NCBI GenBank assembly: GCA_966250325.1
Contig: CBINGY010000008.1
Coordinates: forward strand, 48,026-112,025
Source of the DNA: Jiulongibacter sp966250325
Lineage (GTDB): Bacteria; Bacteroidota; Bacteroidia; Cytophagales; Spirosomataceae
Length of the DNA stretch: 64,000 nt
Direction of reading: 5' to 3'
Made by a program: the position numbers and the translations under genes. Positions within the stretch are counted from its first letter, which is position 1; each line of letters opens with the position of its first letter. The notes below the pieces were generated by a model. That model ran no database searches. It was given only the letters and a program-made list of their open reading frames with translations, and was not told the DNA's origin. Of this stretch, positions 53,645 to 61,207 are shown in pieces.

Positions 53645-54250
53645 ATGAAACAAGCATTCATTTTCGCTCTTTTATTTGTAGCAAGTACCGCTGGCAAAGC
53701 TCAAAGTTTACCTTCCTGGGCAGAACAGGACAGGGAATTTCTTCTGGAAAACCTGAAGCGAACCAGAGAAGAAGTCATCAAAGAAACAACCAATCTTACC
53801 GACAATCAGTGGTCCTATAAAGAAGATAGTTTGCATTGGTCTATTGCCCAGGTATTGGAGCATCTCGGTTTATATGAACGTCTGTTTATTCAGGAAGCTG
53901 ATATTATGTTGAGTGCAACACCTGATCCACAACTGGCCCGTTTCGACCAGCCAGACACCGTTTATATCAATTGGATGAATGATCCAAATCCTCACCACGC
54001 TGAGTGGAATGCTGAGCCTTTGGGTTTAATGAAAGGTTCAGATAATCTGACTTTTTTTCTCTTTGGACGAAATCACCTCATTTCCTACATACAGCGTACT
54101 AACTACGATTTAAAAAAATACTACACATACCGCTGGGGAGAGGAGCAGAGAAGAAGTATTCATGGTCTGATGGTAGTACATTTTGCTCATACAGACAGGC
54201 ATTTAAAACAGATTAAGCGAATAAAATTTTCCCATGGCTACCCTCGATGA
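53645..54250 (+). CDS. exported DinB-family protein
   Basis: 201 residues. Signal IFALLFVASTAGKAQS, then the DinB-like four-helix bundle: LDNLKRTREEV-like start (FLLENLKRTREEVIKET), WSIAQVLEHLGLYERLF with the first His, and GLMVVHFAHTDRHLKQIKRI with the last metal His residues. Such proteins bind a divalent metal and include thiol transferases. The signal peptide is unusual for a thiol-dependent enzyme. No function is assigned. Confidence 0.85.
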   Translation: MKQAFIFALLFVASTAGKAQSLPSWAEQDREFLLENLKRTREEVIKETTNLTDNQWSYKEDSLHWSIAQVLEHLGLYERLFIQEADIMLSATPDPQLARFDQPDTVYINWMNDPNPHHAEWNAEPLGLMKGSDNLTFFLFGRNHLISYIQRTNYDLKKYYTYRWGEEQRRSIHGLMVVHFAHTDRHLKQIKRIKFSHGYPR

Positions 54251-54382
54251 CAAATAAAACATGGAACCGGTTCTCCGAAGTCCCCAACTACGAAGCAGCG
54301 AAAGAGTCCTCCCAATCCCAAATAAACGTTACCTAAGGACTACTACTTCAAAAGAAATAGGTTCCCTAAAACCTTCCATATC

Positions 54383-54802
54383 CTACCCCAGCCCCAATCT
54401 GAAATGATGATACACAATCTGCATACCATGTTTGAGATAAAACCGGTGGGCATCGTAGCGGTGATGGCCTGAGTCCAGATGTACGGCATTCAGACCTTTG
54501 CTTTTGGCCAGATTCACCACATAATTGAATAATTGATCGCCATACCCTTTCCCCTGATAAGCTGGCACGGTAGAGAGATCGTCAATGTAAATAAACGGGC
54601 CTTCATATAAACTGGTTACATACCGGAAACCGCAAGCTGCCACGGCCTCACCTTCCTCTTCCAGATAGATGATCTGGTAATTCTCCTTCCACATTTCGGG
54701 CACACGCTCCAAAAATGTTTCCAGACTCAGTTGAGTACGTAATGCATGAATGGCAGGGTAGCAATGACGCAGATCTTCGGGGGTAGAGGCTGTTTTTATC
54801 AT
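54383..54802 (-). CDS. GNAT family N-acetyltransferase
   Basis: 139 residues, single GNAT domain. Acetyl-CoA site VPAYQGKGYGDQLFNYVV (Q/R-xxG-xG/A), strand with YIDDLSTVPAYQGKG, and LDSGHHRYDAHRFYLKHGM near the end, common to GNATs of unknown substrate. It is divergent from the MocR gene with an 85-base spacer holding a palindrome and a direct repeat, so MocR may regulate it. Confidence 0.9.
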   Translation of the reverse strand: MIKTASTPEDLRHCYPAIHALRTQLSLETFLERVPEMWKENYQIIYLEEEGEAVAACGFRYVTSLYEGPFIYIDDLSTVPAYQGKGYGDQLFNYVVNLAKSKGLNAVHLDSGHHRYDAHRFYLKHGMQIVYHHFRLGLG

Positions 54803-54806
54803 GGTT

Positions 54807-54814
54807 TACTTTTG
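54807..54814 (+). promoter_or_regulatory. -7 box of the MocR gene
   Basis: TACTTTTG matches TAnnTTTG exactly, about 75 bases before the MocR ATG. It overlaps the 5' edge of the GNAT start region on the other strand. Confidence 0.45.
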
Positions 54815-54817
54815 CTC

Positions 54818-54829
54818 TTTTGTACAAAA
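54818..54829. promoter_or_regulatory. 12-base perfect palindrome
   Basis: TTTTGTACAAAA lies between the GNAT and MocR genes. It is a plausible regulator-binding or promoter-overlapping element; no specific protein is indicated. Confidence 0.35.
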
Positions 54830-54854
54830 TTCTACATTTATCGGATCATTCAGG

Positions 54855-54886
54855 TAGTCCGGTAATGAGAAAAAAGATAGTCCGGT
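54855..54886 (+). promoter_or_regulatory. direct repeat TAGTCCGGT, candidate MocR operator
   Basis: TAGTCCGGT at 54855-54863 and again at 54878-54886, 23 bases apart, about two helical turns. The wider context also matches (G-x-TAGTCCGGT-x-ATG). MocR/GabR/PdxR regulators are known to bind direct repeats near their own promoters. The second copy ends 1 base before the start codon. Confidence 0.55.
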
Positions 54887-54887
54887 T

Positions 54888-56339
54888 ATGTTTCAGGCAT
54901 TGGTAAAAATTGACAAAAAGAGCAGCAAAGCTGTATTTCTTCAGCTGGCAGATCAGCTGCGTGAACAAATTCTGGATGGCACCCTTCCGGCGGGCAGTAA
55001 ATTACCCGGCTCCCGAAAACTGGCAGAAAACTGGCAGCTGCATCGCAAAACCGTCATAGCGGCATTGGATGAACTGCTGGCCCAGGGCTGGCTGAAAGCC
55101 GTAGCCGGAAAAGGCACCTTTGTAAGTGAAAAAATAGAAACCGGGCAACCGCAGCAAATAGAATACAATCTCCCTGCCTCAGGATTTCTGGAAATACCCG
55201 AAATTCCCGACCATCTGAACCGAAGGCTGGTGTACGCCCGGGAAACCTATCGGCTCGATGACGGCCTGCCAGACCCGCGGCTGGCCCCTGCCCATGAGCT
55301 GGCACGTGCCTATAAAACAGCCCTCACCTCGGGGAATCTGTACTCGCGGTACGGATATGCCGACACCAAAGGCCATGAGCGGCTTCGGGAGGTACTTTGT
55401 AAGCATCTGAAGCACAGCCGCAATCTGAACATAGGGCCTGAAAATATCCTCATCACCCGGGGAGTAACTCAGGCTCTTTATCTGAGCATCCAGAGTTTCC
55501 TGAAACCAGGCGACAAAGTGGCCGTTTCTGAGCTAAATTGGGAAAGCGGGAATGTCAATTTCAGGCATCACGGAATAGAACTTGTGCAGGTTCAGATAGA
55601 TGAATTTGGTATGAATACCGATCATCTGGAAAATCTGCTGCAGCAGCATAAGATCAAACTGGTGTATGTGACTCCGCACCACCAATACCCTACCACGGTG
55701 ATTATGCCGGCCCATCGGAGAATTAAACTCAATCAGCTGGCCAGACAATACGGTTTTCTGATTTTTGAAGACGACTACGATTATGATTTCCATTACACCA
55801 GTCAGCCACTCATGCCTCTGGCTTCTGCTGCACAAGGCAATCATGTGCTGTACACGGGCTCTTTCACCAAGGCCATTTCACCGGCATTTCGGGTGGGTTA
55901 TCTGGTGGCTTCGGAAGAACAAATACATCTTATGGCCCATTACCGAAGGGTCATTGACCGGCAGGGAGATACCTTGCTTGAAATTGCCCTTGCCGAACTA
56001 CTGGAACTGGGCATTCTTCAACGTTATTTGAGAAAAAACAAGCGGATTTATGAGTCCCGAAGAAATCATTTTTGTGAACTGCTAACCGACCAGCTAAGTC
56101 AATTTATTCAATTCCGGATCCCTGAAGGTGGAATGTCGGTCTGGACAGAATTTGACAAAGGCATTGACCTGGTAAGGCTTTCTGCAGAAGCTTCAAAAAA
56201 GGATTTGTATTTCTACAATGGAGAAGTCTACCAACCACACGTAAATGCCACACGCCTGGGATTTGCCTCATCTAACGAGCAGGAGCTGGAAATATCCGTT
56301 GGACTGTTGAAAAAAATGATTCAGAACCAGGGAAAGTAA
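54888..56339 (+). CDS. MocR-type transcriptional regulator (GntR HTH fused to aminotransferase)
   Basis: 483 residues. Winged HTH at about 10-80 (QLADQLREQILDGTLPAGSKLPGSRKLA), then a fold-type I aminotransferase-like domain with the PLP Lys328 in GSFTKAISPAFRVGYL, FEDDYDYDF and ITRGVTQALYLS. Such proteins regulate genes for vitamin B6, GABA or amino-acid metabolism and use PLP as effector rather than acting as enzymes. The direct repeat in front points to autoregulation. The target gene is not identified. Confidence 0.94.
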   Translation: MFQALVKIDKKSSKAVFLQLADQLREQILDGTLPAGSKLPGSRKLAENWQLHRKTVIAALDELLAQGWLKAVAGKGTFVSEKIETGQPQQIEYNLPASGFLEIPEIPDHLNRRLVYARETYRLDDGLPDPRLAPAHELARAYKTALTSGNLYSRYGYADTKGHERLREVLCKHLKHSRNLNIGPENILITRGVTQALYLSIQSFLKPGDKVAVSELNWESGNVNFRHHGIELVQVQIDEFGMNTDHLENLLQQHKIKLVYVTPHHQYPTTVIMPAHRRIKLNQLARQYGFLIFEDDYDYDFHYTSQPLMPLASAAQGNHVLYTGSFTKAISPAFRVGYLVASEEQIHLMAHYRRVIDRQGDTLLEIALAELLELGILQRYLRKNKRIYESRRNHFCELLTDQLSQFIQFRIPEGGMSVWTEFDKGIDLVRLSAEASKKDLYFYNGEVYQPHVNATRLGFASSNEQELEISVGLLKKMIQNQGK

Positions 56340-56474
56340 TTTTCTGATCAATATCCGCAGATTTGGTTCGTTGATCTTTTCGTGAACTATCCATTTGAAT
56401 TTCTGCAGGCCTTTCCGGCAACTTTTTGTTTTCTTGCAGGAAAACCATCCGACTGAACGAATAATCTGACGCGA

Positions 56475-58715
56475 ATGATCCGATTGCTATTTTTGACAAC
56501 ACTTTTTCTTCCTTTTGCCATCTCTGCTCAGCCACCCGGTTTTGTTGACGAATTGCTCACAGATAATTTTGAAACCCCAACCGGTCTTGCATTTGATAAA
56601 TCAGGGCAGCTGTATGTCTGGGAAAAAGCAGGAAGAATCTTTCAGGTGGATAAAGAAACCGGCATCAAAGAATTACTTCTGGATATAAACGTGGAAGTAT
56701 ATGACTATCTGGATCACGGACTCAACGGCTTCGTTCTTCATCCCGATTTTGAAAATAACGGGTACATGTATCTGTTGTATACGGTTGACCGTAACTACCT
56801 CTTTTTCAAAGATACGCCCACTTATTCGGTAGCTAACAACGATAAATTCTCGGCAACTATTGGCAGAATTACCCGGTACACACTTTCAGAAGGTGAAGTA
56901 GATCCGGCAACCCGAAAAATTATTCTGGGCGAAGATCATACAGACGCCATTCCCATTTTAATGGATAACCACGGCGTGGGCTCGTTGGTTTTTGGTGCAG
57001 ATGGCACTTTGTTAGTTTCTGTAGGTGATGGAGCTATTGCCAAAGATCCTCCTTTTAACCCGTCAGATCCATTTTATTTTGAGCTGGTGACCACGCCTAT
57101 CGCTGATGGAATAATCACCGAAGACCAGAATATCGGCCCTTACCGTTCGCAGTATCTGAACTCAATGAACGGCAAACTCCTGAGAATTGATGCGGAAACC
57201 GGTGGCGGAGTACCCTCCAATCCCTTTTTTGACCCTGAGAAGCCAAACAGTGCCAAATCGCGGGTCTGGTCTTACGGACTTCGAAATCCTTTCCGTTTTT
57301 CGCTGAAACCTCACACGGGCAGTACCGATCCCGCAACAGGAAACCCGGGAACCTTTTTTGTAGCCGATGTAGGCTGGGCCAGCCGGGAGGAAATCAATGT
57401 CATTTCAGAAGGCGGGCTGAATTACGGCTGGCCGTATTATGAAGGTATTCTGCATCAGAATCCGCTATTCACCGATCTCACCTGGTTCCCTGAAAAACAC
57501 GAGCCGCCTTACATTGAATGGCGGGGAGATATCGCTCAAGCACTTATAGATGACGAGGCCTATGGCGTGGGTTCACCCGAATTTATCGGAGAATCGTTCA
57601 CAGGAAACAGTTCAATAGGTGGTCTGGAGCTTACCACAGATCATTTTCCTGGTTTCCAGGGCACCTATTTACAGGGCGACTATCTGGGTTGGATAAAAAT
57701 CTTCAAATTCGATTTCAGGGGATTTCCGTACGAAGTGGTTTCAATCAAAGAGAACGTATTCCCGACCTGCTTTGCTGAAGACCCCACCGATGGCAGCATT
57801 TATTATGTCAATTTGTTTTACCCTTCAGTTCACGAAATAAGACATCTTTACAATGAGCCAAATCCAAATTACCCTCCGGTTATTGAAGCACGGGTAGAGC
57901 CCGTATACGGAAACAGCCCGCTTCGGGTCAATCTTGATGCCACCGGCACCACCGATCCTGAGGGAGGTACGCTTAGCTTTCAATGGAATTTTGGTAATGG
58001 AATGAGCATAGATTTTCTGCTGGGCCAAACCAATTATATCAGTGATAAACAATCTACCTTCTCCCCCATTCTTACGGTAAAAGATGAAGCGGGAAAAACT
58101 TCGGTTAAAACATTCAAAGTATATGTCAATAATTCTCCTCCGGTGATCAGGAGTACATCGGTTGACCAAATTAAATCCTTCAAAAATGAAGACGGCCTCT
58201 CTCTGAATCTGACCGCTGAGGTATCCAATCATAATCCGGCCGAAGAGCTTTTTTATGAATGGTCGGTGGTACTTCATCACGAAGACCATACGCATCTCAT
58301 TTCCTCTATGAAGACCAAAGAGGCACAATTCACCCTGGCACCTATTCCGTGCGATGAGCAGTTCTATTATTATGAAATACGTCTTTTTGTTCAGGACGGA
58401 GAAGGACTGGGTACTACCTACACCCAATCCATACAGCCGCTTTGTGAAGGAGATGAACCCGTTTTGGGCTTAGAACTCTTCCCTAATCCCGTGAAGTGGC
58501 AGATTAACCTGAAAGGCCGTGACAATCTCGATGAAACTAACGCCCAGGTATATCTTTTTGACACACATGGAAGACTAATTTTGCAGGGAAATGATCACTG
58601 GAAACGCCTGAAAAACCAGGTAAACAAATCTCTTCAATCGATGAGTTCGGGCTCCTATATTCTCAAAATCAAGCTGAAAGAAGGCTCCCAGTCGTTCAGG
58701 TTTGTGAAAGATTAA
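56475..58715 (+). CDS. PQQ-dependent sugar dehydrogenase-like protein with PKD domain and T9SS tail
   Basis: 746 residues. Signal MIRLLFLTTLFLPFAISAQ. Residues about 25-455 are the soluble GSDH-type beta-propeller (NFETPTGLAFDKSGQLYVWE, NHGVGSLVFGADGTLLVSVGDG, VWSYGLRNPFRFSLKPHTG, NYGWPYYEG). A PKD-like domain follows (about 475-555), then a second Ig-like unit, and the T9SS type A sorting domain LELFPNPVKWQINLKG to RFVKD. It should be cell-surface or secreted. It oxidises a sugar if the quinone site is complete. Its end overlaps the Nudix gene by 4 bases. Confidence 0.9.
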   Translation: MIRLLFLTTLFLPFAISAQPPGFVDELLTDNFETPTGLAFDKSGQLYVWEKAGRIFQVDKETGIKELLLDINVEVYDYLDHGLNGFVLHPDFENNGYMYLLYTVDRNYLFFKDTPTYSVANNDKFSATIGRITRYTLSEGEVDPATRKIILGEDHTDAIPILMDNHGVGSLVFGADGTLLVSVGDGAIAKDPPFNPSDPFYFELVTTPIADGIITEDQNIGPYRSQYLNSMNGKLLRIDAETGGGVPSNPFFDPEKPNSAKSRVWSYGLRNPFRFSLKPHTGSTDPATGNPGTFFVADVGWASREEINVISEGGLNYGWPYYEGILHQNPLFTDLTWFPEKHEPPYIEWRGDIAQALIDDEAYGVGSPEFIGESFTGNSSIGGLELTTDHFPGFQGTYLQGDYLGWIKIFKFDFRGFPYEVVSIKENVFPTCFAEDPTDGSIYYVNLFYPSVHEIRHLYNEPNPNYPPVIEARVEPVYGNSPLRVNLDATGTTDPEGGTLSFQWNFGNGMSIDFLLGQTNYISDKQSTFSPILTVKDEAGKTSVKTFKVYVNNSPPVIRSTSVDQIKSFKNEDGLSLNLTAEVSNHNPAEELFYEWSVVLHHEDHTHLISSMKTKEAQFTLAPIPCDEQFYYYEIRLFVQDGEGLGTTYTQSIQPLCEGDEPVLGLELFPNPVKWQINLKGRDNLDETNAQVYLFDTHGRLILQGNDHWKRLKNQVNKSLQSMSSGSYILKIKLKEGSQSFRFVKD

Positions 58716-59398
58716 TCTATTCGCAATCGCTTTAGCAGGTCAAAATCACCACAATGGGCCAGATACAGGTAATTCAGCAGGAGGCCGTTGGTGTTGTTCA
58801 TAAGCCTGTGCCCTTCGGCAAACGGATAAACATGGGTGGTAATACGCTCAAACTCATAGGTAGAGCCCATCTCTTTGTTTTCAAACGCCGTAATTTCCTG
58901 CAAATCCAGCTCTATTTCGCAGGAAAACAGATACATACTTTCGTCACTGGTGCCTGTACTCGGAAAAAGCCGTTTTCCGCCGGATAAGTTGATTAGTTGG
59001 CTGGAGTTAATTTCAATTCCGGTCTCTTCGCGTACTTCCTGAACCGCAATTGCAAGGGGTGTTTGACCCGCATCTACCATTCCCGCAGGGTGCTCCCAGG
59101 TAAAACCACCTTCGGCAATACGACGTTGTTTGACAAGCAGCAGGTATTTTTCTCGGGTATTTTTGTCAATTAGGCACACAAGAACACAAACCACTTCGCC
59201 TTTCAAAAAGCAAATAGGTGGAATTTTGTCGCCTTCCGGCGTATCGGCGTCCAGCATGAGGGTTGAAAAAAGCACTTCTCCATTGTATCTTCTTCGGGTA
59301 TAAACCTCCTCTACCCCATTTATTTTCAATCCATTGGCCTCCAGATGGCTTTTCCATAACCTGAATTTGGGGGCATCTTCCAGTTTTTCCTCTTTCAT
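58712..59398 (-). CDS. Nudix hydrolase with a modified Nudix box
   Basis: 228 residues. The Nudix box spans 106-128: GMVDAG-Q-TPLAIAV-QEVREETGI. Against G-x5-E-x7-REUxEExGU, the first Glu (position 112) and the Arg (position 120) are both Gln, while Glu121, Glu124 and Glu125 remain. The preceding WEHPAG is typical of ADP-ribose or NADH pyrophosphatase-like members. The paired change removes the usual Glu-Arg salt bridge. It overlaps the PQQ dehydrogenase end by 4 bases and is divergent from the GH113 gene. Confidence 0.82.
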   Translation of the reverse strand: MKEEKLEDAPKFRLWKSHLEANGLKINGVEEVYTRRRYNGEVLFSTLMLDADTPEGDKIPPICFLKGEVVCVLVCLIDKNTREKYLLLVKQRRIAEGGFTWEHPAGMVDAGQTPLAIAVQEVREETGIEINSSQLINLSGGKRLFPSTGTSDESMYLFSCEIELDLQEITAFENKEMGSTYEFERITTHVYPFAEGHRLMNNTNGLLLNYLYLAHCGDFDLLKRLRID

Positions 59399-59430
59399 TC
59401 GTAACTTCGTATTTTGTGCCTGTAACGCTT

Positions 59431-60480
59431 ATGCAAACAAAACTATTGACTTCTTTTTGTATCCTCCTGCTTATTGCAGGCTATTTTGCATTCAGCGAGT
59501 CAGATACTCCTTTTGTTTACAAGGGAGAAAAAATAACAGGGCTTTCCTATGTGGCTCCGCATAAACCAGCCACAGACCAACACTTTACGGCCACCAATCG
59601 TGTCAATGCGGAGTGGCTGGCTCTTATGCCGTACGGATTTGTGAGGGAAGACAACCCGGAGTTCCATTTTGCCCCGGATGGCCCTCTTACCGAAACCCAA
59701 CACCAATGGTGGGGAGAACACCCGCAAGGCATACGTGCCTGCATAGATATGGCACACGCAGCCGGAAAGAAGGTGATGTTAAAACCGCATATGTGGTGGG
59801 GTCGGGGAAATTTTACCGGAAATTTTACTCTGAAGACCGAAAATGACTGGCAGATTTTCGAGAAAAGTTACGGAGATTATCTGCTCCAATATGCCCGCAT
59901 TGCCGAAGAAAAAAACGTTGAAATCTACTGCATCGCCACAGAAATGAATCAGATGGTCGAGGAAAGACCGGCGTTTTGGAAGAAAATCATTGCTGAAATC
60001 AGAAAAGTATATTCCGGAAAACTAACCTACGCCGAAAACTGGGACCGCATAGAACAGGTTTTCTTCTGGAAAGACCTTGATTATCTGGGAATTGATGGCT
60101 ATTTCCCGCTTTCTGAAGAACGAGACCCTTCGGCGGAGCAGCTCAGGAAAGGTTGGCAGAAGCATCTCAAAAAAATGGACAGGCTTGCTGCAAGGTATCA
60201 GAAACCCATTCTTTTTACAGAGTATGGATACAGAAGCTGCGACTATTCTACACACAAGCCCTGGGAAACCGATTACAGCCTACCCGATAACGAAAAACTT
60301 CAGGCCAAAGCCTATCAATCATTCTATGAAGAAGTTTGGAATAAACCCTGGATGGCCGGTGGTTTTGTCTGGAAATGGTTCCCGTTCAAAGAACCCACAG
60401 AAGCTTCCAGAGATAAATTTTGTCCTCAACATAAACAAGCAGAAAAAGTTATTGCCTATTTTTATGCCAGTAAGTCCTAA
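59431..60480 (+). CDS. glycoside hydrolase, GH113-like
   Basis: 349 residues from the ATG at 59431; a GTG at 59416 is in frame. Signal MQTKLLTSFCILLLIAGYFAF. TIM barrel with IYCIATEMNQM (acid/base candidate Glu171) and ILFTEYGYRS (nucleophile candidate Glu264), the two Glu on beta strands 4 and 7 expected of clan A. KVMLKPHMWWGRGNF and LDYLGIDGYFPLS fit the GH113 beta-mannanase family as I recall. Exported and probably periplasmic. Substrate unconfirmed. Confidence 0.8.
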   Translation: MQTKLLTSFCILLLIAGYFAFSESDTPFVYKGEKITGLSYVAPHKPATDQHFTATNRVNAEWLALMPYGFVREDNPEFHFAPDGPLTETQHQWWGEHPQGIRACIDMAHAAGKKVMLKPHMWWGRGNFTGNFTLKTENDWQIFEKSYGDYLLQYARIAEEKNVEIYCIATEMNQMVEERPAFWKKIIAEIRKVYSGKLTYAENWDRIEQVFFWKDLDYLGIDGYFPLSEERDPSAEQLRKGWQKHLKKMDRLAARYQKPILFTEYGYRSCDYSTHKPWETDYSLPDNEKLQAKAYQSFYEEVWNKPWMAGGFVWKWFPFKEPTEASRDKFCPQHKQAEKVIAYFYASKS

Positions 60481-60542
60481 TCACCAAACGTTTTTTTGTC
60501 CAATCACCAACTGATCAGCTTTCGTCAGTTTAATTAAAACGC

Positions 60543-61160
60543 ATGTTAATCGTGAAGAAAATTCTGGTTCTGGCAGCTTTGCTTGTCACCCATTGTGTCT
60601 GGTCGCAATCGGTGGCCACCTACCGCTTTAACAATTCCCTTGACGCCACCCTCAGTAGCTTCCCTGCTTTGGAGTTTGTAGGCACCAAAGGTAATTTTGT
60701 ACAGGAAAAAGTATCGTTGATAAAAGGAAATGAGAGTTACGTATATACATTTCCGAATAGTTCGGGCCTGGTTTTCAAAAACCACGATATGGAAAAATTC
60801 ATCACCGATTCCTACACCATTGAAATGTATTTCAGATATACGGACGGAGAGCTTTTGATCTACAATCAGCTGCTGGGTGAGCAGGTCAAAGACCGGCAGG
60901 GGGAATATGTGCATCTGGCGGTAAGCCGCGATGCTCAGACCCAACGCGTCATTGTGTATCTGGACGGACTGAAGTCACTTGAGTTTTTTGACACACAGAA
61001 TCAGTTGGCAATGAATGAAAATTCAAACATTACCTTCTTTGCTCAGGAGGGAGTGATTACCTCAGGTGGGGCGGTGTCTTTGATCCGCATTTACAATTAT
61101 TTTATGGACCAGCAGAAGGCAGAAGCTGCTTTCGCCTCGTTCAAACTCGTTAAAAAATGA
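60543..61160 (+). CDS. exported LamG/concanavalin-like domain protein
   Basis: 205 residues. Signal KKILVLAALLVTHCVWSQ. The rest has the look of a LamG jelly roll: VATYRFNNSLDATLSS at the start, SYTIEMYFRYTD in the middle and EYVHLAVSRDAQTQRVIVYLDG near the end, as in laminin-G-like carbohydrate-binding modules. No catalytic domain. It lies 62 bases after the GH113 gene on the same strand. It could serve with it in polysaccharide binding. A strong terminator follows. Confidence 0.7.
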   Translation: MLIVKKILVLAALLVTHCVWSQSVATYRFNNSLDATLSSFPALEFVGTKGNFVQEKVSLIKGNESYVYTFPNSSGLVFKNHDMEKFITDSYTIEMYFRYTDGELLIYNQLLGEQVKDRQGEYVHLAVSRDAQTQRVIVYLDGLKSLEFFDTQNQLAMNENSNITFFAQEGVITSGGAVSLIRIYNYFMDQQKAEAAFASFKLVKK

Positions 61161-61192
61161 AAGGCACCTCACGGGAGGTGCCTTTCATTTTT
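61153..61192. terminator. strong bidirectional terminator
   Basis: Arms of 18 bases, AAAAATGAAAGGCACCTC (61153-61170) and its perfect complement (61175-61192), with a four-base ACGG loop, A tract on one side and T tract on the other. It separates the LamG gene from rluB, and the LamG stop is inside the left arm. Confidence 0.9.
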
Positions 61193-61207
61193 TCTTTATC
61201 GTTATTC

